From Pyropia yezoensis (taxonomy: Eukaryota > Rhodophyta > Bangiophyceae > Bangiales > Bangiaceae): a stretch of DNA of 64,000 nucleotides. Under the pieces are notes generated by a model that had not been told where the DNA came from, did no database searches, and worked only from the letters and a program-made list of their open reading frames with translations. A program made the translations under genes and the position numbers. Shown here piece by piece: positions 52,411-63,075 of the stretch; position 1 is the first letter of the stretch, and every line of letters starts with the position of its first letter. The DNA is taken from contig CM020620.1 in assembly GCA_009829735.1 (NCBI GenBank), positions 28,118,951-28,182,950 of the forward strand. The letters are read 5' to 3'.

Positions 52411-55400
52411 CCGTTGGAGCTGGCCGTCCTAAGCTCACAACGGCAGCCTCGGCCAAATGGGTCAAGAGGACGAACCAGCCCTGCCGGATACTGCTGCGAC
52501 CTAAGGGAGTCCGCCCATCTCGGGTAGGACTCCCCAAGAACGTAAACCCACGTCGGGTCATCGCGGTGCTGACGGGAGAGATCTTCCAGGTGGCTGGACG
52601 GGTGCAACTAGTCCCCGGCCGTGCCTGTTGTGCCCGTATCGTACTTGATACCGGGTCAGGAGCCTCTTTGATACGCAAGTCGCTATTATCCAAGAAGATG
52701 AAGCTCCAACGCTGGAGGTCTAAGGCCGATCATATGATCGACATCAATGGTGGGGTACTTCCCATTGTTGGTGTCGTGACCCTACCAACTAGGATGGGAA
52801 CCCATAAGGTCGACGTGACCTATAGAGTAGTCGAGAATATATCGGTACCCCTGTTTTTGGGTACCCCTTATGTTGTAACTCAAGTGCCTCTGATTTGTGG
52901 CCCTGAGTATTGGGTCAAGTTGATGAATGGGAAGACCAGGCCCATCCTCGGTAGGGGAACGTCTGTGGCTCCTGGGACAGTCTCACAGTCGAAGCCTGTT
53001 TGCTCCGTGAGAGAAGGGTTTACTGCTACCCTGCGTTTAGCCCGTAAAGTCACGTTGCCCCCCAACTCGGTGGCGCACGTTGACGTTGTACCTGATCATA
53101 CGGGGAACGGGTTGGTGCACCCTCACCCCCGTCTTGCTCGCAAGCACCAAGTGCATGTTGCCCTTGGCACGATGGACTCCAAAGCCGGAGTCCCGTGGAG
53201 GATTCAGGTGATGAACCTGAACCCCTCGCCCAAGTACTTCAAGTCAGGAGCCAAGTTCGGCTATATCGACAAACATGAGGGACCAGTAGTAGCGGTCACC
53301 CTCAACGCGGGCGCGACTAGCGACCCTAGGTCCGGAAAGGAGAAGCACCAAGCCAATTCGGCCGCCTCTCCTCGGCCCCATGTGAACATGGAGAATGTTC
53401 CACCCAGGTTGAGGGTTCAAGTTGAACGCCTCTTGGACCAATATCACAAGCTGTGGGATGGTCAATTGGGACTCATGAGAGCCACTCAACAACGGATCGA
53501 GTTGAAACTCGGTGCACCCCCTATACGCCAACAGCCGTACAGGGGAGGGCCCCGTTCAAGGGCCCTCGTTTAGGAGCAAGTCGCTCGCATGGAGGCCCTC
53601 GATGTGATTGAGGCCAGCAACGCCGAGTGGGCGAGTCCGGTGGTCATTGTCCCCAAGGTTGATGGGACCCCACGGTTCTGTATCGACTACCGTAAGCTGA
53701 ACGAGAGCACGGTGAAGGACAGTTATCCCCTCCCTAGAATGGACGACTGTCTGGACTCCCTAGGGGAGGCAAACGTGTTCTCTACCCTAGACTGTAACGC
53801 GGGGTATTGGCAAATTCCCATTGCCCCGGAAGACAGGCATAAAACTACCTTTACCTGTCACTGTGGTACCTACCAGTGCAAGCGACTACCGCTTGGACTG
53901 TGCAACGCGCCGGCAACGTTCCAGCGCGCCATGGACATGATTCTGGCCGGAGTACGGTGGCAGATCTGTCTTGTGTACCTAGACGATATCATTGTGTTCT
54001 CCCGAAGTCCGGAGGAGCACATTGGCCATCTTGGCCAGGTGTTCAAGCTACTTGCAGACGCCGGTGTGTCACTGAAGGCGAGTATGTGCCACCTCTTCAC
54101 TCAGGAGGTGGAATACTTGGGACATGTTGTCCGTCCGGGGCGCCTCAGTGTCAACGAGACGAACTTGAGGGCCATCCGTAAGGCTCAGTACCCTCGGACC
54201 CAGACCCAGATGAGGAGCTTCCTCGGGATGTGTAACGTGTACCGACGTTTCACCAAGGGCTTCGCCAAGGTGGCGAAGCCGCTGAATGAGCTAGTTAGCT
54301 CGACGCTACCGAAGAACCTGCCTCCCCCAAGTCGGGTGGAGCAGGAATCCTTTGAGACTCTTCGGGAGCTACTGCTGAAGCCCCCTATCTTGGCTATTCC
54401 CAGGTTGGGAGGCCACTACATCTTAGACGTGGATGCTAGCTACGACCAACTTTGTTGTGTGCTGCTTCAGCAGCAGCCGGACAAGGAGTACTTGCCAGTA
54501 GGATACTTCAGCAAGGGGCTGAACTCGGCTGAGAAGAACTATCGAGTCACCGAGTAGGAGGGACTCGCAGTGGTGTGGGCGGTGACGTCACTTCGTCACT
54601 ACATAAAGGGTGAGAAGCTCCTCATCTGCTGTGACCACCGCGCGTTGCAGTTCATCTTCAAGACGGATTGCACGAACACCCGCCTCAACAGGTGGAGGGT
54701 GCGACTGGCACCCTTCAACTTTGATATTGAGTACCGACCTGGCAGGCAGCATGCCCTTGCCGACGGCCTTTCTCGGGTACCTACCGAGGGGCTGGACACC
54801 AAGTCAGTCGATGAGGACATCCCCATCGTGGAGGTAGTCACGCGCTCGGGTCAGGCGTTGGACCCCGAGGCGCCAGGGAACAAGAAGTACTTGCCCCTGT
54901 CTCTGGAAGAGGTGGTGAAGGCCCAGGCCGAGGACTCCTTCTGCAAGTCGCAGAGGGATACGCTGGATACAGTGGCGGAGAAGCGGTTCTTCATCGGAGA
55001 CGATGGCCTCCTCTTGAGGAGGGGGGTAATCCAGGGGACCAAACAACTTGTCGTCCCCGCATCCCTCAAGGACAGTATTTTTGAGAGGGAGCATAACGCT
55101 CCCACAGGTGGACACCTGGGGTCCAGTAAACTGTACCAGACCCTGAAGACCAGGTACTACTGGCCGTCCATGGTGGTGGACATCTACAGTTGGGTGGCTG
55201 CCCGCACAAGTTGTGCGCAGAACCGTGTGATGGAACGGCGGCCTACTACGGCTATGTTGCTGTTCCCGGCCAAGGAGCCCTTTGCCGCGTTGGCAATGGA
55301 CATGCTTGGGCCACTGCCAGTGACCGAGGAGGGCAACCAGTACCTCCTGGCCATCGGCGATCGCTTCACGAAACTTACGCGAGCGATCCCTCTGGCAGGG

Positions 55401-56129
55401 ATCACGGCCATGTCGGTCGTGTCAGCCTTCTTGGATCACTGCATTGCCGCGTATGGCATCCCGGACAGTACACGATCGGACAATGGACCGCAATTTGCGT
55501 CCGTACTGTTTCAGGGAGTGCTGAATATGTTGGGGGTTCAGGCAAACTATGCCACCCCCTACCACCCACAAACTAATGGGTAGGTGGAGCGCTATAACAA
55601 AACTATTGTTCGGCAGCTGCGCCACTATGAGAGTGAGCACGTGAACACGTGGGACCAATACATTTCTATTCTTACGACTGTCTACAATTCGCAGGTTCAC
55701 TCATCTACCGGGGAAGTACCCCTCGCTTTTGTGACCCCCCGTCGCGTGCGGTCAATTGGCGTGCGGCGGCCGCTCTCAACTGGGGAGGATGGTCGCAGTA
55801 CGCCTACTCCCACTGAGAGTAAGGCGGAGTTCGCTGCTAGGCTTGAAAAACTCATCCCTAAAGTGAGGGCTGAGATGGACACAGCGCAAAAGCGCTACAA
55901 GCGTACTTTTGACAAAAAGGTGCGCAATGCTAAGCATGTCCCCGGGCAGGGTGACTGGGTACTGGTTCACTCACACACTCCAACTGGGGGTAAGTTGGTA
56001 TTCCAGACGAAGGGGCCATACCAGGTCCTTCGTACTGATGGGTGGCGGTTCACTATCGAAAGTGACGATGGGGTCCGCACAGTAAACGGACAGGACGTGG
56101 TCAAAGTTGCATCACCTCCTGCAGGCGAC
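52407..56129 (+). pseudogene. Element C2 pol, truncated
   Basis: Colinear with pol of C1: TAG at 53571-53573, 54555-54557 and 55581-55583 at the same three codons. Ends at 56129 where D is inserted. The few amino-acid differences include GTYQCK for GTNQCK, AIGDRF for AICDRF, VNETN for VNEKN and ILAIPR for ILASPR. Confidence 0.88.
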
Positions 56130-56492
56130 TGTAGCAATATGGTTGTCCGTATTGTGACCCTAATATCAGGGGGGCTACTTCTAACCCTTAACTTTCAATC
56201 TGATAGTTCGTACTGGTCACGGTATCTATAAGTTACGTATGACCAGAGGGACTTGCATCTTGGGGTGGAGGGTAGTTAGTAGTGTCTCCGAGGGTTTATA
56301 ACGAGGGGGCCGGTGGCGAATCCACCGCCGGCCAAGGTAGAACAACAAACCCCTCCCATTTGGGCTCCCATCTTGGTCCCGTGGCTTGCGCTCCAAGGAC
56401 AGCAACCTTGGCCTCCCGGTGACGTTGGTGCCGATCCCCCTTGGTGAGTGTTCCCTGAGAGTGGACGCGCGACGGATCCCTATTGTGCTACA
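56130..56492 (+). repeat. 5' LTR of element D
   Basis: 363 bp, TGTAGCAATATGG to TATTGTGCTACA; the terminal 7-bp inverted repeat is TGTAGCA/TGCTACA. Homologous to the LTRs of B. Confidence 0.9.
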
Positions 56493-56493
56493 T

Positions 56494-56512
56494 TGGTGGA
56501 GCAGCAGGGGAC
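56494..56512 (+). promoter_or_regulatory. Primer-binding site of element D
   Basis: TGGTGGAGCAGCAGGGGAC one base after the LTR. Confidence 0.8.
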
Positions 56513-56716
56513 GGGTTTCCGTCACCCTTGTGGTGACGCCGTCTTCGGCCCTGGCACACGGATAGGGATCCGGTCCTTTTCTTGTACTCGTGGTGTTGCG
56601 ACCTGATCGATTGTGTTGAGTTTTTACCTTTGACTGTGATCTACTGTACTCTCCCCAATCTACCCCCTCGCTCTCTTGTTCGTGGTGATTGATACGTCGG
56701 TTGACTGATTGTGACC

Positions 56717-58900
56717 ATGTCTACCCAAGAGACGGGGAACGTTCAAGATGACGGATCGGCGTCGACGCCGACCCCGGAGGTGACTACGGGAACCGGGATC
56801 GGGAACCCGATCGATAACAGTGAGACGCCAATGCTTTCCGGTGCCGGATCGACGTTTGGCACGGCTCGGACGGCAGGAGGCGGGGGCCCGCCTCAACTGT
56901 CGTCGACCGACCTCACTCCGCCGCCTCCTTCACCAGGGGATTCCCTGATGGCATCATTGGCCCGCATCGAGGCCCGGTTTTCCGGGCTCGACGCCCGTCA
57001 AGATCGGACGGAGGACGCAATGGCAGTGTTGATGTCAACACGGCACACGACGGGACCCCGTCGTGTTCCTCCCACACCGGTACGGTTCGAACCGGCCGGA
57101 CTACTTTCGGAGTCCACCAGGGTCAACCCCGGTGTTGCTACTCCAGGACAACCCCCGGACACAGTGGGGTATGGGTCCGACTCGTCGGCAGAGTTGGAAC
57201 GGAGTCACACGGAGCGATACGCTCGGAGCACCCGAAGCGGACTCCGCGGACACGACCCGGCGGATACGTACGCCGGGGGAGAGTCGGTTATTGGGGGAGG
57301 AGGTACCCTCTCGCAGTACCCCCACGACGAAGGAGGCCAAGCAACTCGGGTTCCCGAGGTGCCGACGCCTGAAGTACCATCTTCAGTGGTGGAAGCTATG
57401 ACCGCGCAGGTAACTGCGAGCCTACTGAAGCGGATGGAGTCCGATGAGTTCGCTCATCAACTGGCTAAGCGACTGGATATCCAGGACGCTGACACGGAGA
57501 TCGTCAACGAGGTCTTCCGGTCGGTTCTTACTCCGGAACGTTATCGTTTGGAGGACCGCTCTACCACCGTATCGGAATCGATGCGTAATACGTCGCATCG
57601 GGCGATCCGCTCTATGCAGACCCTTATGAAGGGAGTCCCTATGTTCGGGGGGCCGAACGGACGTCCGTTGGCAGTCGTCGGCTTCTTGACTAGCTTCAAG
57701 GCAGCCGCAGACAAGGCGCTCGTTAACGAGGGGCTGGATCTGGAGATCCTCCCGTTCTTTGTTGATGAACGGGTGCGAGGCATTCTTCGCCAGGCATCCC
57801 CGATGCCGGGAATGAGGGTCGCGGCCACCCCCATGGATTACCGTGGGATATTGAAGGAGCTGCTGAGCAGCTACCTCAGTGAGGACAAGTGCGAGGACCA
57901 CTATCGGGCCCTTCGCACTGCCACCGCCCAGTCCTGGGAGGATGAGGAGATGTTTGGACGCCGGATCCAAGAGCACGACTACGAGCTGGGGAAGCTCCTC
58001 GGAGAAGGGGAGCTACGGGCCATCCTGTTCGCAGGAGTACCCAACTACGTGCGGATATCCGCACGGGGCGCCAACACGGCACGGACGAACTTCAGTCGAC
58101 TGATGCATATGTGCAAGTCCCTAGGGGACGCCTACCGGGTTCTACACCCGGAGTGTGCCTTGGCCCCGAAGCCCAAGGGTGAGGGAGGCAAGCCCAGTCT
58201 TACCCCGGTACCGAGGCAAGAGAAGGTGGAACGTAAGGCCGCACCAGTACTGGTGGCGACCGAACATACCCCTATTGGTGAGGGTGACCCTCTAGTCGAC
58301 CAACAGGGCCACCTGTTGCTACCGGCGACGCCGGTGATTGATGAACATGGTACGGTAGCGTACATCGCCCCGGCTGGAACCCAGTTCCAGGTCAACGATG
58401 GAACGGGACGGCGCGTCCCGTATGTGCGGACTACGGGGTACTCCCCGGTGACGGGTAACCCTCACCAACCCTTGCCAACATGGGCGGTGCGCACGGAGGC
58501 ACCCCCGCAGATTGCGGGCCGACCCAACCGGTTGGGGGAGTCCATGTTCCGGTTGACCCAAGGACCCAAGGCCTACCAGGGAGCAGGCACTCGGGCGCCC
58601 GAGGGAGGCAACCGTAGCTACGGGGCTACCCCGATGCGACCTCAAGGGGGGACCGGCACGTCCGGGTGTATGTTGTGTGGGGATCCCCAGCACTGGGTGT
58701 CTTCCTGCCCACTCATCCCCGAGGAGTCTCGGCGGGCAGCGGCGCAACGCAAGGCATCCTCCGGGGGGTATCCCGCCCGAGCACCCGGACCCGCACCGGG
58801 TAGGCAGCCAGCTCCAGGTGGAGTACTGGCCGTCGAGGGGGCACCTCCTCAGCCGGATGTCCCGGCGGACAGCACCCTACCAAGGGCGGGAAACGAGTAA
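56717..58900 (+). CDS. gag: Element D Gag, intact (727 aa)
   Basis: ATG at 56717 (MSTQETGNVQDDGS) to TAA at 58898-58900. Disordered Pro/Gly/Thr-rich N-terminus (about 1-150) and a charged middle. Capsid-like helical region at about 230-480 (MRNTSHRAIRSMQTLMKGV; ELLSSYLSEDKCEDHYRALR; MFGRRIQEHDYELGKLLGEG). Then a Pro-rich spacer and one zinc knuckle CMLCGDPQHWVSSC near 655, with a basic/Pro tail. Structural protein that packages element RNA. The stop lies 8 nt before the pol ATG in another frame. Confidence 0.9.
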   Translation: MSTQETGNVQDDGSASTPTPEVTTGTGIGNPIDNSETPMLSGAGSTFGTARTAGGGGPPQLSSTDLTPPPPSPGDSLMASLARIEARFSGLDARQDRTEDAMAVLMSTRHTTGPRRVPPTPVRFEPAGLLSESTRVNPGVATPGQPPDTVGYGSDSSAELERSHTERYARSTRSGLRGHDPADTYAGGESVIGGGGTLSQYPHDEGGQATRVPEVPTPEVPSSVVEAMTAQVTASLLKRMESDEFAHQLAKRLDIQDADTEIVNEVFRSVLTPERYRLEDRSTTVSESMRNTSHRAIRSMQTLMKGVPMFGGPNGRPLAVVGFLTSFKAAADKALVNEGLDLEILPFFVDERVRGILRQASPMPGMRVAATPMDYRGILKELLSSYLSEDKCEDHYRALRTATAQSWEDEEMFGRRIQEHDYELGKLLGEGELRAILFAGVPNYVRISARGANTARTNFSRLMHMCKSLGDAYRVLHPECALAPKPKGEGGKPSLTPVPRQEKVERKAAPVLVATEHTPIGEGDPLVDQQGHLLLPATPVIDEHGTVAYIAPAGTQFQVNDGTGRRVPYVRTTGYSPVTGNPHQPLPTWAVRTEAPPQIAGRPNRLGESMFRLTQGPKAYQGAGTRAPEGGNRSYGATPMRPQGGTGTSGCMLCGDPQHWVSSCPLIPEESRRAAAQRKASSGGYPARAPGPAPGRQPAPGGVLAVEGAPPQPDVPADSTLPRAGNE

Positions 58901-58908
58901 GAGGAAGG

Positions 58909-61900
58909 ATGACCGGGGGGCGCTGGGGTCACCCAAGCAAGCCACCCCGGAGTACCGCGGGGAAAGCCCCACGGAGAGCGCGGTTGAGCCGACGCCGCAT
59001 CAACCCCCGGGTACACCTTCCGGCCCCGACGACACGGCGTCAGGGGATTGATGACCAACCTCCAAGGTTGGGAGGAGAGGACGGGACGCCCCGTCACGTT
59101 GAACCAGACAAGGGTCCTGTTCAGGATGCCCGAGCTACACCGGATATCGGTGTAGGACATGTGTTGTTTACCTTGGGGAACTTCAAGGTATCAGCCACCC
59201 TGGGGGTTGACCCCCAGTCGACACGATCGTACTACCCTGTACTGGATACAGGGGCTGGACCCAACCTTATCCGGAAGGATACCCTCCCGGACAAGTGGCT
59301 TCCACGAGTCAGAGTGACTCGGGGACCCACCATCAAGGACGCGAATGGTCGACTCATTCGTACGACCGCAGCGATGTCGCTGCAGGTTACCATCGGGGAT
59401 CTCACCACGGAAGTTGACTTCCTGGTATGTGAAACGCTATCGGTGCCCTGCATACTGGGGTGCACCTTCATCAACGTTCACGTTGATGCAATCCGGCCAG
59501 GCCGGAGGACCGTCGAGCTTCAAGAAGCCGACGGGACGAAGCGAGGACACACGGCTATCGTCAGGGACCTGACGCTACAAGGAAGCCACGTTAACGTGGC
59601 TGAGGTGTACGCAAGCGTCGAGCCGAAGACACTTCGGTTGGCCAAGCGAACTCGCTTTGAGCCGTTGTCAGAGACAGTCCTCCCGGTTAACTGCGACCTC
59701 GCAGGCATCTGCAGAGTCCAGTCCAACCTACGGACGTACAAGCGCCACGGGTTGACCATGGCCAACGGTCTCATAGACCTCCCAGCAGGAGGGTCGTCCC
59801 TCCTAGTGATGGCGAACTACCGCCGTAAGGCAGTCACCCTCCCGAAGGGAACTATCCTCGGGATTGCCGAACTCTACGAAGGAGATATCCTTACCCCTGA
59901 TAAGGAAGGTCAAGTGGAACCACTTGAAGTACTGGCGGTCGCCGAGACCACCGAGCGACAGCAACCCGATGACGGGAAGCCTAACCCATCGGCGGCTCCG
60001 GCGGACCTGCCGCCAAAGGACCAAGAGGCCTTGAAGGCACTGGCCGAGGCTGACCTCGACCACCTTCCCCCTTCGGTAGCCGAAGGGGTACGACGGATGC
60101 TAAGAAAGCATGACGTTATGTGGACAGGCGGGGCCTTGGGGACCATTGGGGCAACCCAACATCGTATAGACCTGGTACCAGGCGCACGACCCGCCCGCTC
60201 ACAACCGCACCGAGCGGGACCTATGCAACGAGAGATCGTTGATGGAGAAGTGAAGAGGATGAGTGAAGCTAAGGTGATCCGACCTTCGATGTCGGAATGG
60301 GGTGCCCCAGTCGTTATTGTGCCGAAGAAGGATCAAACCCCTCGGTTTTGCATCGATTATCGACGCCTCAACTTGGTTACCAAGAAGGACTCATACCCTT
60401 TACCAAGGATGGATGAATGCATCGACTCCCTGGGGGAAGCTACGGTGTTTACCACCATCGACTGCAATGCCGGATACTGGCAGATCCCGGTGGCGGACGA
60501 GGATATCCCCAAGACGGCATTCGTCTGTCACAGTGGAGTGTACGAGTTCCTAAGGATGCCCTTCGGATTGTCCAACGCCCCCGCTACATTCCAGCGGGCT
60601 ATCGACATCATACTGTCTGGGGTGAAGTGGCGTAACTGCCTAGTGTACCTCGATGACGTCATCGTCTTCTCACGTAACATGGATGACCATGTACAACATG
60701 TTGACGAGGTACTCACCCTCTTGAGGAACGCCGGGGTAACCCTGCGTCTGAAGAAGTGCACCTTCTTCCAACAGACGGTCGAATATCTGGGCCACCAGAT
60801 AACCCCTGGTAAACTAGGGGTACTCGAAGCCAATACCCGGGCACTCCGGGATGCCCGGTTCCCTAACACCCAGACGCAGCTCAAGAGCTTCCTGGGAATG
60901 TGCAATGTATACCGACGGTTCGTCAAGGACTTCGCTCGGATAGCTAAACCGTTAACGGTTCTTACGAGCAGTACCTTACCCAAGGTACTCCAACCCCCTT
61001 CGCCTAGCGAAGAGGAGGCATTCGAGTCGCTGAAGCGAGCCCTACTAGCCCCACCCGTCCTTGCGTTACCGCATAGACGGGGTACCTTCGTCATCGATGT
61101 CGATGCGTGTGATACACAAGTGGGATGCACCCTGTTACAGGGAGAGATGTTGATCGGTACCGATAACGTTATCCCGGACCTACGTCCGGTAGGGTACTTC
61201 AGCCGGACACTCAACCCGGCTGAGCGGAACTATAGTGCCACCGAGCGTGAATGCCTCGGAGTTATATGGGCAGTGCAACTGCTCCGTCCATACCTGGAGG
61301 GCTCCAGGTTCATCGTGAGGTCCGACCACGAACCCCTACGATGGCTCCTCAACCTTGGTGACAAGGATTCCGATAGCCATGGGAGGCTAGCCCGATGGAG
61401 GCTAAAGATGGCCGAGCACGACTACCGCACGGTGTATAAGGCTGGGTCAACCCACCACCTCGGAGACGCGTTGTCTCGACTCGACACCCCGAGCGGGGAT
61501 ACCCGCCCGGTGGACGAGGACATCCCGGTAGTACCGGTGTGCATGGTGGGTAATGCTACCCAGGGTATGGCTGACCATACCATGGCACACCTTGCGTGCC
61601 CATTGACCCTCGCGGACTTCCGCGAGGCACAGGCCAACGACGATGACTGTAGACGTCATCGTGCTAACCTCCTGGCCGGTACGGCCGGCATCTTCTCCGA
61701 GAACGAAGACGGACTCATATACCGGCGGGCACCCGCCGATGGACGACATCAAGTCGTGGTTCCCGTGTCCTTACGACAAGCCGTCATGAAACGAGAACAT
61801 GAGAACCCTACAGCCGGACACCCGGGGGGTTCACGTATGTTCGCAGCAATGCGAAGGTTCTTCTACTGGCCAGCAATGGCCGTCGACGTGGTCGACCACG

Positions 61901-63075
61901 TAAGGGGATGCCACCCCTGTGCACGTAACCGCATGAGTCTACATAGGCAGGCGTCTGCCATGAAGCTATTCCCACCTGATGGGCCCAACGAACAAGTCGC
62001 TATCGACATACTCGGGCCACTTCCGATAACGGAAGAAGGGAACAGGTACATCCTGGTCATGTCTGACCGCTTCACTAAGCTGTCAAGAGCGGCAGCCATC
62101 CCGAATGATACGGCATACACGATCATGAACGCAGTGGTTGACCACTGGATCAGTGCATACGGAGTCATGAAGCAACTCCTCTCCGATAACGGAGCGAACC
62201 TTACGTCGGCATTCTGCAGTAAGGTCCTGGGCATGTTCGGTATCGAACCACGTCGGGCATCCGACTACCACCCGCAGTCCAACGGGCAGGTGGAGCGGTT
62301 CAACCGCACCATCGTCAAGATGCTACAGTGCTACGTGGCAGAGCACACGAACACTTGGGACAGGCTTCTGTCCGTACTCACCCTGGCATACAATGCCAGG
62401 CCACATCGGAGTACCAACATCGCCCCACTGGAATGGGTCATGCCACTAGGCGTCGGTAACCTGACGCTGCCGCCAGGCAGGTGCACTCGGTATGATACAC
62501 CGAAGGGCCGACCCGCCGAACGCATCCACCTAGCTTGGTTGGCCAAGCTATCGTGGATGATTCCTAAGCTCAAGGGTGCCCTTGACAGAACACAACTTCG
62601 ATATAAGAAGAACTTCGACGCCCGACTACGGGTGCGCAACGCAACCCTGGTAACAGGTGACTGGGTCTATATCAGACACCAGAAGTTCCGAGGGAACAAG
62701 CTTATGCAACCGGTCAAGGGACCGTACCAGATCCTCCACAGAGATGACCACTCTGTTATCTTACACTCCGATACGGAGATCCAACGCATCAGTATGAATG
62801 ATGTCACACCTGCTCCGAAGCCGGAACAGCCTCAGCCGGTACCGGCTGGGTTGCTACATGAAGCTCTTACAACCCACCGGTCGGATGACCCGGTGGGACC
62901 GGATGGGATTCCATACCAAGTAGAGAGCGTGGTCGGACACACCGACCCGGACATACCAGGACCCTGGTACGTCAAGGTTATGTGGGTCGGATACGACTCA
63001 CCCACCTGGGAACAGGCGGCAAATATACCCCGCCAACTACTCATGCCTTACATGAGGCGACGACGCCTACTGTAA
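58909..63075 (+). CDS. pol: Element D Pol polyprotein, intact (1,388 aa), with chromodomain
   Basis: ATG at 58909, TAA at 63073-63075, no internal stop. Aspartic protease (LDTGAGPNLIRK, about 110). RT (FCIDYRRLNL; DCNAGYWQIPV; MPFGLSNAPATFQ; YLDD; about 480-650). RNase H (DVDACDTQVG; ATERECLGVIW; RSDHEPLRWLL; about 720-860). Integrase with HHCC zinc domain (HENPTAGH, CHPCARNR) and DDE core (DILGPLP, SDNGANL, NGQVERFNRT; about 960-1190). GPY/F module (KGPYQILHRDDHSVIL) and a C-terminal chromodomain-like segment (PWYVKVMWVGYDSPTWEQ). All catalytic residues I can check are present, so this copy could be active or could drive related copies. Start chosen because frame and spacing to gag are conserved in B. 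Confidence 0.93.
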   Translation: MTGGRWGHPSKPPRSTAGKAPRRARLSRRRINPRVHLPAPTTRRQGIDDQPPRLGGEDGTPRHVEPDKGPVQDARATPDIGVGHVLFTLGNFKVSATLGVDPQSTRSYYPVLDTGAGPNLIRKDTLPDKWLPRVRVTRGPTIKDANGRLIRTTAAMSLQVTIGDLTTEVDFLVCETLSVPCILGCTFINVHVDAIRPGRRTVELQEADGTKRGHTAIVRDLTLQGSHVNVAEVYASVEPKTLRLAKRTRFEPLSETVLPVNCDLAGICRVQSNLRTYKRHGLTMANGLIDLPAGGSSLLVMANYRRKAVTLPKGTILGIAELYEGDILTPDKEGQVEPLEVLAVAETTERQQPDDGKPNPSAAPADLPPKDQEALKALAEADLDHLPPSVAEGVRRMLRKHDVMWTGGALGTIGATQHRIDLVPGARPARSQPHRAGPMQREIVDGEVKRMSEAKVIRPSMSEWGAPVVIVPKKDQTPRFCIDYRRLNLVTKKDSYPLPRMDECIDSLGEATVFTTIDCNAGYWQIPVADEDIPKTAFVCHSGVYEFLRMPFGLSNAPATFQRAIDIILSGVKWRNCLVYLDDVIVFSRNMDDHVQHVDEVLTLLRNAGVTLRLKKCTFFQQTVEYLGHQITPGKLGVLEANTRALRDARFPNTQTQLKSFLGMCNVYRRFVKDFARIAKPLTVLTSSTLPKVLQPPSPSEEEAFESLKRALLAPPVLALPHRRGTFVIDVDACDTQVGCTLLQGEMLIGTDNVIPDLRPVGYFSRTLNPAERNYSATERECLGVIWAVQLLRPYLEGSRFIVRSDHEPLRWLLNLGDKDSDSHGRLARWRLKMAEHDYRTVYKAGSTHHLGDALSRLDTPSGDTRPVDEDIPVVPVCMVGNATQGMADHTMAHLACPLTLADFREAQANDDDCRRHRANLLAGTAGIFSENEDGLIYRRAPADGRHQVVVPVSLRQAVMKREHENPTAGHPGGSRMFAAMRRFFYWPAMAVDVVDHVRGCHPCARNRMSLHRQASAMKLFPPDGPNEQVAIDILGPLPITEEGNRYILVMSDRFTKLSRAAAIPNDTAYTIMNAVVDHWISAYGVMKQLLSDNGANLTSAFCSKVLGMFGIEPRRASDYHPQSNGQVERFNRTIVKMLQCYVAEHTNTWDRLLSVLTLAYNARPHRSTNIAPLEWVMPLGVGNLTLPPGRCTRYDTPKGRPAERIHLAWLAKLSWMIPKLKGALDRTQLRYKKNFDARLRVRNATLVTGDWVYIRHQKFRGNKLMQPVKGPYQILHRDDHSVILHSDTEIQRISMNDVTPAPKPEQPQPVPAGLLHEALTTHRSDDPVGPDGIPYQVESVVGHTDPDIPGPWYVKVMWVGYDSPTWEQAANIPRQLLMPYMRRRRLL

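Larger units (their letters stand above)
49876..56129 (+). mobile_element. Ty3/gypsy chromovirus C2, truncated by D
   Basis: Plus-strand copy of C1: 5' LTR 49876-50343, primer-binding site, gag, pol. It is cut at 56129, after the codons for VASPPAGD, by the 5' LTR of D. The missing chromodomain, antisense ORF and 3' LTR would lie beyond D, outside the window. Confidence 0.92.

Noticed and set aside
11352..56129. UAG reassigned to an amino acid, because most in-frame stops in the elements and the Fanzor frame are TAG
   Set aside because: Compared with sister elements the TAGs stand at different residues (Gln, Glu/Asp, Arg/Lys, Tyr, Leu), so no single reassignment fits. In GC-rich coding DNA most codons end in G, so one-step nonsense mutations give mainly TAG. 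The intact D gag and pol use TAA stops and contain no internal TAG.
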